DNA of 64,000 nucleotides from Trichoplax adhaerens (lineage: Eukaryota; Placozoa; Uniplacotomia; Trichoplacea; Trichoplacidae), in contig NW_002060946.1 in NCBI RefSeq assembly GCF_000150275.1, positions 7,608,829 through 7,672,828 on the forward strand, in the 5' to 3' direction. The first letter of the stretch is position 1. Each line of letters opens with the position of its first letter. Under the pieces are notes generated by a model. The model made no database searches, was not told where the DNA came from, and saw nothing but the letters and a program-made list of their open reading frames with translations. Shown here piece by piece: positions 1 through 12,700 of this stretch. A program made the position numbers and the translations under genes.

Positions 1-1914
1 TTTATCTTCAGATTTCGAATCATTTGCAGAGAATCTATTAATAAATACATGGTGGATCCCCTTTGTAGTGCTCTGGTAAATCTTAAAATTTCTGTAATAG
101 ATAAATTCATACCATATAGGCCGTTACATTGCCCAAACTAACATCCATTTCTACTTTTGTATTAGGGAGATGCGAAGAAATTAAAGAACTTAAAGACTGA
201 GGATATCGCTTATTATTCATCTCTTTCCGAAATATTGCTCTTAATAGCTATTGATGACTGGTTTCGTGAACGTCTAGCAAAACAGACAGTTTTATGGTTG
301 GGAATTGGGCATTTGCTTGTAAGCTAGCTATTCCATTGCTAACTACGCCTGTAATGAACCAGTCTACACAATTTTATTCAACTGCCAACATTTGTATTAA
401 CATAACTTTAGAATATAGCTGCAAAAGCCCCAAAAAATGTTGAGAATTTACTCCATGCTATGTTAGGTTTAATGTTAAACCTTTGCGCCCAAGCGTCAGA
501 AAATGCAGCCATTCAGGTTTAATGATAAACAAATAATCATAAAATTTAAATTAGGAGTAGACCAGCTGGCCGAACTAAAATATCTTCATATATTCTTTTC
601 AAGATAGTCTTTCAAATGAACGCCGTTTTATTTGTCGCCTTTATGTCATAACTTCACTCGGATTAACATGACTTTGCGATATTTTTTAGAATTTTTCAAA
701 CGATTTCCTTCCTAGTCTTGTTAACATCTTAACCACGAAAAATGAAGATATTTTCGAAGTACGAGTAAATAACTATATTTGTAAAAGTCCCACTTTTACA
801 AGCAAAATCTGCATTTCATCTCTGTAATCTCTAATAACTAGTTACCTTTTGGCTTAATTACTACGCTGGATTATCTTACTCTCCACATCTAAAATTTTAG
901 CGTTTAACTAGATGCATTGCGCGTCTTATTGGATTTTGTACAAAGAAATCATGGTCCTTAGATTTGTTACCTAAGATCTGCCCAGCAATATTGGTGGTAA
1001 GAAATATCTTAGGTTGATATTTAGAACCGTATATAAACTAAATGAAGTAAATTAAAAAATTAAAGCCTGTCCATTTCTGATGTTTGAGCCTAAACATATG
1101 TATTTCAATGTATATGAATTGATAGAATCGTGGTCGTTCAGTCACACTTAAAGCTTTATCGACATGTCTGGCCTATTGTACAAAAAATGACCAGAAAGCT
1201 GCCATCGAGTTTTTGCTCGACTTCAAAGGTAGTTGAAAATTGTCGTTTTTATTACTCACCACTTATTGATTACATTACTAGCTTAGGCTTTTTAACTAAA
1301 AGATAATATATAAACTGCTTTAATTTTTTACAATTTTTGTAGATTTAGTCACAATCTTTACTATGATGATTAATTCGGATGATGATAGCATTGTTGGTAA
1401 TTCTAGTCTTGCCTGCAGCCACATAATCGGACAAGGTAAAGAGTAATAGATATAAATCACCGTCTGAATATAGTACTGTGCACAATAAGTACCGCACTAG
1501 TTAATTAAATTTTGTCTACTTTTATTTATTGCTATTCTCGAATCTCCTACCGATGGATAGCAAAAATAAGTCAATTATTTATTGGAAGCGATATCGTTGC
1601 TGATTTATTACGGATAGTGGATAGCAGTCGGAAAAATGTTACACGAAAAAATGCTGGGATTGCATTGGCTAAATTAAGCCAAAGCGATGCAAGGTAAGAG
1701 CAAGTTTGTTGATGCTTCTGGATTTTTTGACACCTTATAGCCTATAACAATTCAAGATAATATTAATGATATTTCATAAATGCCAGATTGCACGAATAAA
1801 AACACTAAGCGACAATTACTAATTGTTTTTCATTTAAGGCATCTGGAAAGGCTGCGGGATTTACATGGCGTAGAAATTCTTCACTCAGTTTTAGATTCAT
1901 TTGGAAAAATTTAA
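1..1914 (+). CDS. Armadillo-repeat protein, probably TTC12 homologue (3' part of gene)
   Basis: The gene enters from the left edge, so its N-terminal part is outside the window. Exons read by eye: up to 75, 166-318, 412-516, 901-996, 1126-1228, 1343-1435, 1561-1693 and 1839-1914 (TAA). Every border is GT/AG and the phases join without conflict. The product is leucine-rich and helical, with repeated amphipathic blocks typical of armadillo repeats, for example DLVTIFTMMIN in the sixth exon and a block ending KNAGIALAKLSQSDAR in the seventh. It closes with RHLERLRDLHGVEILHS. That ending and the ARM layout resemble the C-terminus of TTC12, a TPR plus ARM protein linked in vertebrates to dynein-arm assembly in cilia. 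The TPR half would lie upstream and cannot be checked, so another ARM protein of the UNC45/TTC12 type remains possible. AATAAA occurs 23 bp after the stop (1937) and again near 2152. Confidence 0.6.
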
Positions 1915-4900
1915 GCTTTTACAAATTTCTAGATTAAATAAATACTATAGAATAATTGAAAACGCAGAAATTAATAAGCGGTTTCTGTTAGATGAAGTTA
2001 AAGCACCGAGAACACTCCCTTAGACAAGCATTAATTCTACGACTCGACGAAAAGTACTATTTTTTGTACCGTTTCTGATGTATAGACAACAAGCAAACTA
2101 AGCAGTGGTAGTATTAGTTATCGATAACCATGTTCTATAGTAGTAAGTGAAATAAACTATTCTGTAATATTTTATTCGTGTTGAATCCTTATACCTTCAA
2201 ATAAAGTTTACTTTGTGTATTTTAATAACATTTTTTTGCAATCTGAACCGTCCCTGAATAAACCATTTAAGAATGAGAACGGTGTAACTATTTATATCCT
2301 TAAATAATATCAAATGAAATATCAGAAGTCTACACACTGGGCTCCTAAAAAGTAATTGTAAAAACGCCGAACACTTTAACTTTCAGCAGGTGCGGCGCAG
2401 TGTTTCGGTTACATGTTCACTGAAAATCGAGACATGCAAATATCGCTCAAGCCTGAATAAAATCAGACATACAGCGGTTCGAATTAATTGATTATTGTTA
2501 AATTGAGGGGCTTACGGTCAATACCATATTTTATTTATTTATTCCAAAATATTGCGAATACTTATTTATAATGTAAATCGTGATTTATAGAGAGAAACTA
2601 AACTATATGAGCCTTTTGATAGGCTAATCCTCTCGATGATTGCCCATAACGTCACTCAATACTGACGAACATCTATCGTTGGGGCCACGGTAACTGCAAG
2701 TCTCACTTAAACTAAACTTTAAAGTCATATTTACTAAATAATTCATCAATTTATAAACGCATCGTTATGCTATTTAATCTTAATTTATCATTCGGATGTA
2801 ATATTATAAAGTATGCGAGATATCCTAGATATAATCTCTATCGGTGAATTTCTAAGTAAGTTATGTAATGATAGCTTTGCTGCAGCTTCGATACTGAAAA
2901 ATAAAATTGCGATTTTTACCCCTGAGATTCACATTATAGGAAACTATTTTCCGTATGCAATTGCCATATATTTGTATCTAAACTAAATAGAAATTTTATA
3001 AATTCAAATAATCTAATATGTAGAATAAGGATAAGCATATACCGAAGTTCTAGAAAGAAGAAATATTTCAGAAAAACATCCGGTTACTATGTTGCTAAGG
3101 ATATCACTTTAGGAGAGTTTATAATCTGATATCATTATTTTATTATATATGGTAAGCATATTTGGCATATTATAATTTTAAACGCAAAAACTGTATTAGC
3201 TTTTAAATTGCAATCATAGGGTTAGTTATACGTTTTTTTTGCCGTATCGTATTAAGCTATTTTCTTAATCTGGCATCTGTGTGAGCACTGCGGATATCCT
3301 AATCAGTAATAAATACTATACCTTATTAAATTAGAAATTGGATGAGAAACTTAATGAATAATAATTCTTTAAGAGCAATACATCTCACTTAATAATAGCC
3401 AGTTAAGCTTAATGCAGATACGACGGGATAAAACAAAGTTAAAAACACAGGTTATTATTCATTATTATCGAATAGAACATCATAAATTAATTTATTTAAT
3501 CAAAACGCTTTAATATCAATCTGAAATATCAGTTCTAGAGTAAACATAGTGATGACGTTTTTGAATTATTACTAACATATAGGAACATGGCTTCTACTTC
3601 ATTTTGCCGCATAATTCTTCAGTCACCGAACTACCCACATAGACGAATCGAGTTATCTCAAATATATTAATATTACATATTTGTAACTTAAAATACCACA
3701 TACAGCATATGCAGTATGAAATATGTTTCTATAACGTGCATAGATTACAGTGAATCAGCTTAATTGCGGATACAAGCGTTCATAGTTAAATTGAAAGAAT
3801 AGAATAACCTGTCTTGGTTGCTAGTAATTTAAGGAAATAATGTCCTTGTCTAAACTTCATTTCTCTCTGCTAAATTCCGATTATATTACAGTATAAGCTT
3901 TCATTATACGGTATATTCAAGTATGCTACACGATTGTTTACTTTAAGTAAAGTATGCTTTATTTGTATAATTTTAGTGGCGATAAAACAATAATGCAATT
4001 TTTTCAAAAGGCGAAAGAATATTGATGAATCAGTACGAGTATAGCTTAATTTTCTCGCCGTACTAAAAATGGCAGCCCATCACGGTGGTAGCCAACTAGA
4101 AATGTAACTATATGAGCTACTGTTAATAGAACTACCATCAGTTATCTTTCTACCTGGTTTAACTAGATGCAGGAGATTAAATTATACTCCGATTGTAACT
4201 TTACTGATGTAATGCACGATATTACTAAATCAATGACAGACTAAATTGAAATAAGATCTGGTGCAGTTTAATTTTAATCAAATTGCGCGTAATCTCGGTG
4301 AATATTCTAGAAGGTGGATATTGGCTGATTTAAGAGACAGTATTGCATTGGCTGCAAAAAGGTACCTCAATATAGCCAACGTTACTTTGGAAAATGGCAG
4401 CCTTAGCCTAAGCTATTTATTATAAATAAATTTATAGTATGCTTATCAAAATCCTGAAATATAGTTAACAATGTTATTTTACATCTATATCTATTTGCTG
4501 TATTTTCTCTTATTCTGATTTGAAATGAGTTGATTAATACATATTACCGCCGGTTTGCCGTATTGCATCGGTATATAATACTATGGTCATTAACCGTTAT
4601 CACGGTAATGATAGAACGATAAACAACTTCGACAATTTAGATTGACGTAAAAACTGAAATCAAAATCCCTTTCATCAGTGCGACGGCTCCTGTGCTGATA
4701 GCTACTACGGTTACCGTATAATTTTAGAGATTCCCGATCTTATTGAAAATGCTCAGATACTTGTAAATTCTGAATGATTCCGAAATAAAAATAGATCAAA
4801 CCATATCTTAAAGTAATGAAATAATTAATATAAGGTACCGCACTGTTCTGAAATAGCAGATAAAAATACTCGGATGTGCTATGAAGGCAATTCCATTTGT

Positions 4901-5744
4901 CGATTGAAAGATTGGCAAGTATTACTATCGTCAATTCATATAATATTCAGAGCTACGAATTTTATAGTATGAACTTGAATGTTATACATATCAGGTTGTT
5001 ATTGTGCTCAGGCTCGGCGATTTATGAATTAATGATTTCATTTAATTTAGTTTACCTGATTGAGGATTTTACTCGCCGGACCGATCTCTTATACAATAAT
5101 TTATTGCATACGAGTACTATTGGTAATCTCCTGTAATTCGCGTTAATTGCCTTTATCCATAATTGTATGCAAGTTTTTAACGTAATCAAGAATCAAAACT
5201 GTTTTTGTATAGTCGTTCGTTCATTGATTATTCGTTAACAATTATATTATAGTAAGTATACTGACATTGCTTTTATTAATACTTTAATTCATTTGGGTAT
5301 TAGCTAGAACAATCATAGCTTGCTGGACGGTACGTACTTTAACCAATACATTGTTAGAATAAGTTATATTTTTATTTTGTTTAAACGCTAATTTTATCAA
5401 ACGTGAAACTTTGAACTATTTTCAAAGTTATTAGTCCCTATGAGGAAGAACTATATGATAAAAAACTTAGCGGAGGACTGTATAAAGGATGATCATACGA
5501 CCCAATAATGCAAAGTTAGATTTTTAATACTACTAGATAAGTTCCTACGCCGTAAGAATACTAAATTAACTGATCTTTTTCCTTTTAATTTTAGTTAGGG
5601 TTCTTACCAAAATTGAGCCAGAGACATTTACGGGCAATTTTGTTACATGTGTATTACAGCGATTTATTGATACTAAATTTGCTAAGAACTTTTATTTAGA
5701 CTTTAATAACTTAAATTCAAGATCTACTATCTTAATATTTATCT
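1915..5744. other. Intergenic, no supported gene
   Basis: This is AT-rich sequence with only short open frames. Two overlapping frames of 64 and 79 codons around 4740-5136 run on opposite strands over the same bases and show no domain, so they are likely chance. A 57-codon open frame at about 5572-5745, behind a pyrimidine-rich acceptor-like stretch (TTTTAATTTTAG, ending near 5595), ends just as the next gene starts. It could be 5' untranslated sequence or a remnant exon. Confidence 0.5.
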
Positions 5745-7325
5745 ATGGAATCTAAATACGAATTAAATCCCTCTGACCTCCACGTATCAATCAACAGTCT
5801 ACCTGGTTTGATAATTTTACAAAAATCTTCACCCAGTAATAACAATCATCAACAAGGTGTCGTCTACAGGACTCGTTTAATGGCGTATTATTGCAGAAAT
5901 GATTCTTTACCGAGTGTGTGTAAGCTTTATTATAACATTCCTACATTTACTCATACACAGAAAACTAAGCGGAGGCGTACGAGAGACTATAATCGCCATA
6001 CAGATATAATCCGTCGTTTCTTTAATAGTGATAGCGACGCTATCAACTATCCTGTTGGATGTTATTCTGTACGAATATTTGTCGATGATAATCAATCTTG
6101 TTTAATTACTAAAGATCGACGGCGAGATGCATATCATCCTATAGCGTTTCTACGTGATAACAAGCTAATCGGCGGTTTATATGCTAACTTTGATCGTTAT
6201 GTCCATCCGAGCCTAAGTGAAAAAGTTATTTCGATCGATGAAAAACCTATACGATCTATTATTACAGCTGTATGCCTGTATGGTTATAATTTGAAAGGCA
6301 TCGATAACTGCGAAAATCAATATCCGATAACGAGCGCAACTCATAATCTACAACAAGATCAAACTATAGAAAGAATAAAACTGGAATGCGATGAATGGCA
6401 TCCATACGAAAAATTAATTCATCAAACGCTCGAAAATATGGTACCATTTTTTTATGTTATAGGTAAAGGAACTATGCCTACATTATATTTTCATCTTCCG
6501 ATTGCAGAATATATTATAGTCGGATTACAATTATTTCTAACTAATTATATGACCAGAAAAGCTTTCGACGATTATATCGATTATATAACCGAACGTTCCA
6601 GAAAGCATCGTCAATGGTTAGATAATTACTCTTCTCGTTACAATATAACATTGATAACCGAAGCGCCTATTAGTAGATTAGTATTAGAAAGGAACGACGA
6701 ATTTTGTTTACAACGATTTATGGATGGAATCGATGTACCGTTAAGTCTTTTAAATGGCATCGATAAAGAAAGCGGTAACAAAATTGCAGAACATGTTAGT
6801 CAACGATGTTGGATATGGTTATGTGAAAGTCAAGTAGAGCCCTATCGTAGTGTGTGGCGATATATTAAGAGTCAGAAAGATCTTCATTGTAATGAAGAAG
6901 AATTATATAACGGTTATAGCTTGATATCGCTTAAGTATATCAGCTATATCGCTTATTTAGCTTGTGTTAAGCAAATGGAGAAAGTAGGCCAAGTGTTAAT
7001 GGTCCAGCCACTTGATGAAAAACAAGTATCGGTAGCTTATAAAAATTTATTAGGAGATAAATACGGTGGTATATTAGGATTTCATTGGATGGTGCCAATA
7101 GTATCGAATATATCTACGATGGACACTTTATTCACTCTAAAAGACTACTTAGCACCGTTAGATAATCTGATTGAGAACGGTATTATTAAGCAATGTTTCC
7201 TTGAGAGCGGCGCTGCAGCAACAAACTTAGATAAAAATAGTATAGTTTCTTATACAAAGATTAAAGAGCAGTTACTATCGAAACATCGGTATCTTCTTAC
7301 GCAGCAAATTGATTCGATATCTTAA
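5745..7325 (+). CDS. Unrecognised 526-residue intronless protein
   Basis: One uninterrupted frame runs from ATG to TAA in a region where the other long genes, GPCRs aside, are split into exons of about 100 bp. I do not recognise the family. No signal peptide or convincing membrane span is visible. The first 220 residues are mixed and partly basic, with KTKRRR near residue 74. From about residue 220 the protein looks alpha/beta: a hydrophobic stretch containing LYFHLPIAEYIIVG near 250, a helix with FDDYIDYITERSRKHRQW around 280-300, then a strand-like NITLITEAP. The C-terminal third is rich in Tyr, Leu and Ile, with GDKYGGILGFHWM near 440. The DDYID string superficially resembles the DDxxD metal motif of terpene synthases, but I see no matching second metal motif. 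An intronless lineage-specific gene, a retrocopy or an ancient transfer would all fit. The length and frame make coding likely. Confidence 0.8.
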   Translation: MESKYELNPSDLHVSINSLPGLIILQKSSPSNNNHQQGVVYRTRLMAYYCRNDSLPSVCKLYYNIPTFTHTQKTKRRRTRDYNRHTDIIRRFFNSDSDAINYPVGCYSVRIFVDDNQSCLITKDRRRDAYHPIAFLRDNKLIGGLYANFDRYVHPSLSEKVISIDEKPIRSIITAVCLYGYNLKGIDNCENQYPITSATHNLQQDQTIERIKLECDEWHPYEKLIHQTLENMVPFFYVIGKGTMPTLYFHLPIAEYIIVGLQLFLTNYMTRKAFDDYIDYITERSRKHRQWLDNYSSRYNITLITEAPISRLVLERNDEFCLQRFMDGIDVPLSLLNGIDKESGNKIAEHVSQRCWIWLCESQVEPYRSVWRYIKSQKDLHCNEEELYNGYSLISLKYISYIAYLACVKQMEKVGQVLMVQPLDEKQVSVAYKNLLGDKYGGILGFHWMVPIVSNISTMDTLFTLKDYLAPLDNLIENGIIKQCFLESGAAATNLDKNSIVSYTKIKEQLLSKHRYLLTQQIDSIS

Positions 7326-8967
7326 AAGTAATACCGTTAATCTGTGGATCTTTACATTTTAGACACTGCAGAATTAGTAATATCGAGATTATAGTAGAAA
7401 CATCTATGTTAGAATAATTTTGTTGATTTACCCTTATACGAAGAGTTTCTTATTTAGATATATGATATTTAAATATAGCACTAGCTTTTATGGTGATATA
7501 TACAGCCTACTGAAATTAGTAGTTTAATTAGGGAATCGAGAATAATCTTCTTACAATTCAAATCACTGTGATTGTAATTTACTTATGGTAGATTATCGTA
7601 GAAATGTTCCGTGATAGGAAATATTGTAATCTGACAATTTTGTATTAGTTATTCGATGTCTATCTTGGTAAATACTGTTGTCTTCATTCGGTAGCAGTAG
7701 ATAAAATTAGCTTTTGATTCATTATCAGGCTTCAACGTTAATATTACTAACTAAGATGTCTTTGCTATTGTAAAAGAGTATATAAATGCGATAATCGTAT
7801 AATAAAGTTAGTTCTTGTGATTCGTGTTTAACGTAAGATCCGAGGTGTCTAAGTCATTTTGTAGTCTACTAGTATAGGAAAAGTGCTCCTGAAAGAGTAG
7901 ATATTGTTCCCTGATAAATGATTCAGGGAATCGACTGATTGATCTTGCATTACGTTATTTTGTAGCAAAGCTGTTTTGCAACAGTAATCTTTATCATCTT
8001 CTACACTACTACTAACTTGGATATGGCCAATCAGACGTTGGCACTTGTTACTGTTGCACTTGGATAGTGCACTATACAGAATGTTGACATATAGTATTTC
8101 GAACTCGAGATCATTTTTCCTTTTCTTCTCTCTTACCCTGCCACTCAATTAAAATCTATCTCTCACTGCACCTTGTACGTTAACTCTTAATAAGACTACA
8201 GAGTGTTATTCTTAGACTGAGTTATGGAATGGTAACATTCTTGGCTTGTTTAAATAGTAGTTCGTTGTTCAATTTTCTATGATATATTCCTAGTAATTTT
8301 ACTATGCTTGAACCTGTGGCATAACAACCTGTGATTAATCCGTAGTCTAAAGCATAGAAGTATCGACCCACATGCTGAACGTATTCGAAACAGCTATATC
8401 ACGCATCTTAGTATGGCGAATATAACATTCATATATAATTATAAATTGTAAGATAAACAGTTGCAAGGATTTTAGCAAATTACGGTAGTTACGTGTTACA
8501 TCAATTCAAATCTTTATTTCTCAGAAAAGAATAGCTAATAATAAAATACATTAAGATCCACTTCACTAAACTACTAACTAACTATAATATGTGTTATTGG
8601 GCTTCTAAAAAGAGAAATTTCAGTTTAGAATAGTGATATCAATTATTTATTATCAGTTATACTATCGCGAGATAGTATCAAATAGTTTTAATCCTTGAAC
8701 GATAATGGACAGTATTTCTAACACCAGAGGGCACTTTGCTGCACGCAATCAATAGTACAGCGTACAATTTCTCCATATTATCCTGATAGTATCTTGATAG
8801 ATTAGTATTAATAATTATTATTCTACCGGCAAAAATATAATATGCTCAGGCAGGGAAATTGTGGGTCAGCAAAACAATTTTACTATCAAGTAAACAGCAA
8901 AAGTATACGCGAGGTATAGTATAGGGAGCGAGCGATATACTAGTTATGATAGTATCAGAACTACACT
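7326..8967. other. Intergenic, no supported gene
   Basis: A 99-codon minus-strand open frame (7849-8148) begins with TTG rather than ATG and shows no domain, so I do not call it. From about 8640 the words GATAGTAT and ATACTATC recur, including the palindrome ACTATCGCGAGATAGT near 8668, which leads into the duplicated block that follows. Confidence 0.4.
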
Positions 8968-9371
8968 TGATATTAGGAAGCATATATTCTAAGATAATCC
9001 TCTAGTTATATTCTGAATGTAACACTTTAAAACTTTATGGAGAATATATTTTCGTTGATTTAGATGGGATATCCAACTAGTATTAAGAAAAAATCTGATA
9101 GTTAACTCTAGTTTAGAAGTCTGATGAGTTGTTCAAGTTCGATGCATTCTGACTAGGTTATACTGTACTGATATTAGGAAGCATATATTCTAAGATAATC
9201 CTCTAGTTATATTCTGAATGTAACACTTTAAAACTTTATGGAGAATATATTTTCGTTGATTTAGATTGGATATCCAACTAGTATTAAGAAAAACTCTGAT
9301 AGTTAACTCTAGTTTAGAAGTCTGATAAGTCGTTCAAGTTCGATGCATTCTGACTAGGTTATACTGTACTG
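8968..9371. repeat. 201-bp tandem duplication, two copies
   Basis: A block beginning TGATATTAGGAAGCATATA at 8968 is repeated at 9169, a period of 201 bp. By eye the copies differ at about four positions (in the stretches near 9065/9266, 9092/9293 and 9125-9130/9326-9331), roughly 98 percent identity. Each copy ends in GGTTATACTGTACTGA, so the ACTGTAC word seen elsewhere in the window lies at the junction. No open frame crosses it. Confidence 0.95.
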
Positions 9372-9774
9372 ACGTAAATTGCAGTAAGCGATCAATACTG
9401 TAAGCGTTTATTCTGAGTCCTGATGATTGTACTGTATGGGAAAGACAATCCAGGCGTCCATACGTCTATTACGTACAGTATACAGTACTGTCATACTATA
9501 CTACATGGTACTGTACACTGTGGCAACGTACTGTACTACTTACTATAAAGAAGTTTCATATAGTATGAAGCATACAAAATTAATTTGAACTGCGCATGTG
9601 CGATGAAGGTTTGCTGATTGTTGCTCGAGCTTAAATGGCAGTCTAGTGATCTGGTCGATAGTGGTGGTTGGAAATAGTTCAGAGTTGATTCTGCTGCTAA
9701 GGTAATTGCCTATTTAGAAGCTCTTTCCATAGATTAAATAGTATCTTACTGTGTTATCGTCTCAACGTAGTGTA
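9372..9774. other. INTS10 upstream region with ACTGTAC palindromes
   Basis: About 9450-9545 holds repeated ACTGTAC/GTACAGT words able to fold on themselves. Beyond about 9550 the sequence is ordinary and presumably contains the INTS10 promoter and 5' untranslated region. No exact start site can be read. Confidence 0.5.
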
Positions 9775-12700
9775 ATGGAAACGATGGAAGAAGAAGATTG
9801 GCTATGGATGTTAGGCCAAGCTGAGCAAGCACAAGTATCCAACGATATCTATGGAGCTCGATCATGGCTAATTAGTTGTAAATCTTTATTTCCTGATAAC
9901 TTTCAAGTTCAGGTAATAAAGACATGATAATTCAGATAATGATGGAATACCAATTTTACTGATGTTAACTTAGAAATCCAGAGATAGGATACTATAGTCT
10001 ACTATATTCATATATGTATTGATTGTTGATTTATAACGAAAACGCGATATCAACGTTGAACATTAAAGACGTCTAGCTAGGTTAAAGTCGGTAGCGGTTT
10101 ACAGTGTTTACGAAATAGAGAATAAGAACTTTTTAAAATAAAGTGCATTGGGCATGATAGACACTATTCAGTAACATTTATTTGATGTTTGTCTATGTTG
10201 AGCTTGAGTTTGAATAAGGATATTATCGAATTAATGGTGTGCCATGCTGTGGATTCAATCTAATGATTCCTTTTCCTATTGAATTAGCTCTTTGCCTATA
10301 ATTTTGAAAAAAATTGCAAAAAGTACCGCCAAGCTGCAACTGTTTTAACAACGATGTATGTTTGCCATACTCTATCAGCCGTTCCTGTTTATGATAGAAT
10401 ATTTTAGAGTAAAATTGAAACCTATTGAGAAGATGCTATACAACTTGTACAGTATACCTGATTACAACTTAATATGTTTGTTTTATTGTATTACTTAAAT
10501 AATGCCTGGTACTCGTTCAACAGGCTAAATAAATTTACTAGCGAAGACAAGCTATGGCAACTCCTAAGAGACTCCTGCCTTGCCTTATTTGTTGGTAATA
10601 GTGAAGACAATGCAGAATTTGAAGGTGCAGATAAATACACCTATTTAGTGATATTTGAACTTACCGGATAAATTACTGCATCATCAACTATTGTTGCTTT
10701 AAAAGCTACCAGTATTACAGTATGCTTTTGAAGTAATTCCATAATTGACGTATAGTGTCCTGTGTCTTATCGCTATTTCCTTAAATTTTGAATACTTTAT
10801 AAAATGATATATTACTTCTGATAATTCGTGATATCTGGTTATCGTTTTAGAAATACTAAATGAATTTAGCGATGAAGAGAGGTTGGGTTTATTAACTGCT
10901 ACTGCAGGTAAAATAATTTAAAAAGTAATTATATTGGATGAGTTTTAGTTTGCTTCGATGATATGTAAGTTTACTGTAGCGATGCCTATAATTAATTGAA
11001 ATAGTTTCAATATTGCGAATGTAATTCATATTATCCAATTTAGATTCTACACTAGTTCATAGTAGAATTAATGTTACAACTGCCATTTATAATCGAACAG
11101 TATCACACACCTAAAAAATTTTGTCTCTGGGGGTATACTTGTAGACAATAGTCAACAAACTGCTGAAAAATGCAAACTGAAGCTGTTAATACTACGAAAT
11201 TATCCACAGACCATAATAACCCATGGCGTAAGCTCTAAGCATGAATTACGGAATGCATGTATCATTAACTATTTTGATTCTAGCAAAGTATAGGTGCTGT
11301 AATGTGTATGGTATTCATTTACATGAATACTTCGAACTTGCAACAAATTTTAATTAGTAGATATTCATATGGTTGTTAAAATATTTGTAATATCACATTG
11401 TTTACTCCGAAAAATTGAACAGAAAGAGCTAGTGAATACCTTAGAGGATGCATTAAACAACCCAAAAGATGATCGGTACTTAATGGAGTTCGAATCTTTA
11501 CTAGGTACATTATCCCACGCCTTATTTGCATTTTTTAATTTCTAATCTTAACAAACAGATATTATATAAGAAGCTCTTGACGTTACGTAGTATATATTTT
11601 TAAAAAGTCTATTGATAATTAAATGGGTGTGTATGTTAATTTATTACAGCATGCTCCGTTGTTCCTTTGATTTTAAAAAGCGACCGTACATTCTATTCGC
11701 TGACAACCCGGATGAGGTACTGATTAAATATCGCACAGTCAATTTCATTAATTGTCACATTTTTATAGCGACTACTATAAAGAGTAAAGTTGTCTTTAAC
11801 AGTAATTTACCTCTTAGTTTAATTGGAAATTATCACTATTTTTTGAAAGTACGATGCCGATAATATTGTATATCTACCTACGACTTCTCTATACAACTGG
11901 CTGGAATTGTCTATTCGTTACTTTCTGCTCAAAAAACATAGTGGAAACAGTGCGGCGCATTACAAAGATGTTATCGATACTTTGGTGTCTGTCGCATCTA
12001 AAGCAAATTGGGTTAATGATGGAAAGATTGAAGAGTGCTTTATACCATTGCTAAAGGGGTTAGTATCAACTATCATGCTGCCGTGAAATGGTAAATAAAT
12101 AAAAATACGTTTAAATAATATGTCACGTTGTGGTAATTAATCAATTTATAGTGACGTAGAAAAATGCTGGAAATTGCTACAGAACCTCAGTCAATCGGAC
12201 ATAACTAAAGAAGAAGTTTTGTACTCATACTTTGTGTTGTTATGCTATGCTGCATATCATTATAATCTAAATGCGACAGGAGGTTTACAATTTGATCGCC
12301 AAATTTCTAATTGCTGTGATGAAATTGTTGATCGTTTTCTTGATTATAATTCTTCTTTCATGTAGTATTTGAAATAGAAGATAGCGCAAACCTGGCTCTT
12401 GGTTCTGCCAGCAATAATGGATACGTTTTACTGCAATCGGTTTGCGAAGTCACAGCGTCTATAGAGGTGAGCTTTATTTCGCCTTTACTGTTGTATTGTT
12501 TTTAGAACAGAATAACATAAGTTAACATGAAGCTTATCTTAGCAGACATGTAGAAATTAAAGATACTGTTTGATTTATGCTTGAAACAATCGATCGCACT
12601 TACTAATCCGCTTTTATTGCTATTATATTTACGTTCCACAACTTAGGATAGCGATAACGAAGATGTATATATGGAACCGAAACCGCCCGGTAATTTATTC

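Noticed and set aside
2474-2490. GGTTCGAATTA as a tRNA B box
   Set aside because: No A box, no cloverleaf arms and the closing bases of the motif are wrong.
4308-4424. Open stretch encoding RRWILADLRDSIALAAKRYL
   Set aside because: Only about 40 codons, no start, no good splice borders and no recognisable domain.
6400-6540. Orphan protein as a cyclodipeptide synthase, from the stretch ending in VPFF then YFHLP
   Set aside because: The order of segments is wrong for that family, the catalytic Tyr is missing and the protein is twice the usual length.
6570-6620. DDYID in the orphan protein as a terpene synthase metal motif
   Set aside because: There is no matching second metal-binding motif at the expected distance and no aromatic-rich helical pattern around it.
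7849-8148. 99-codon minus-strand open frame
   Set aside because: It starts with TTG, shows no domain and has no supporting context.
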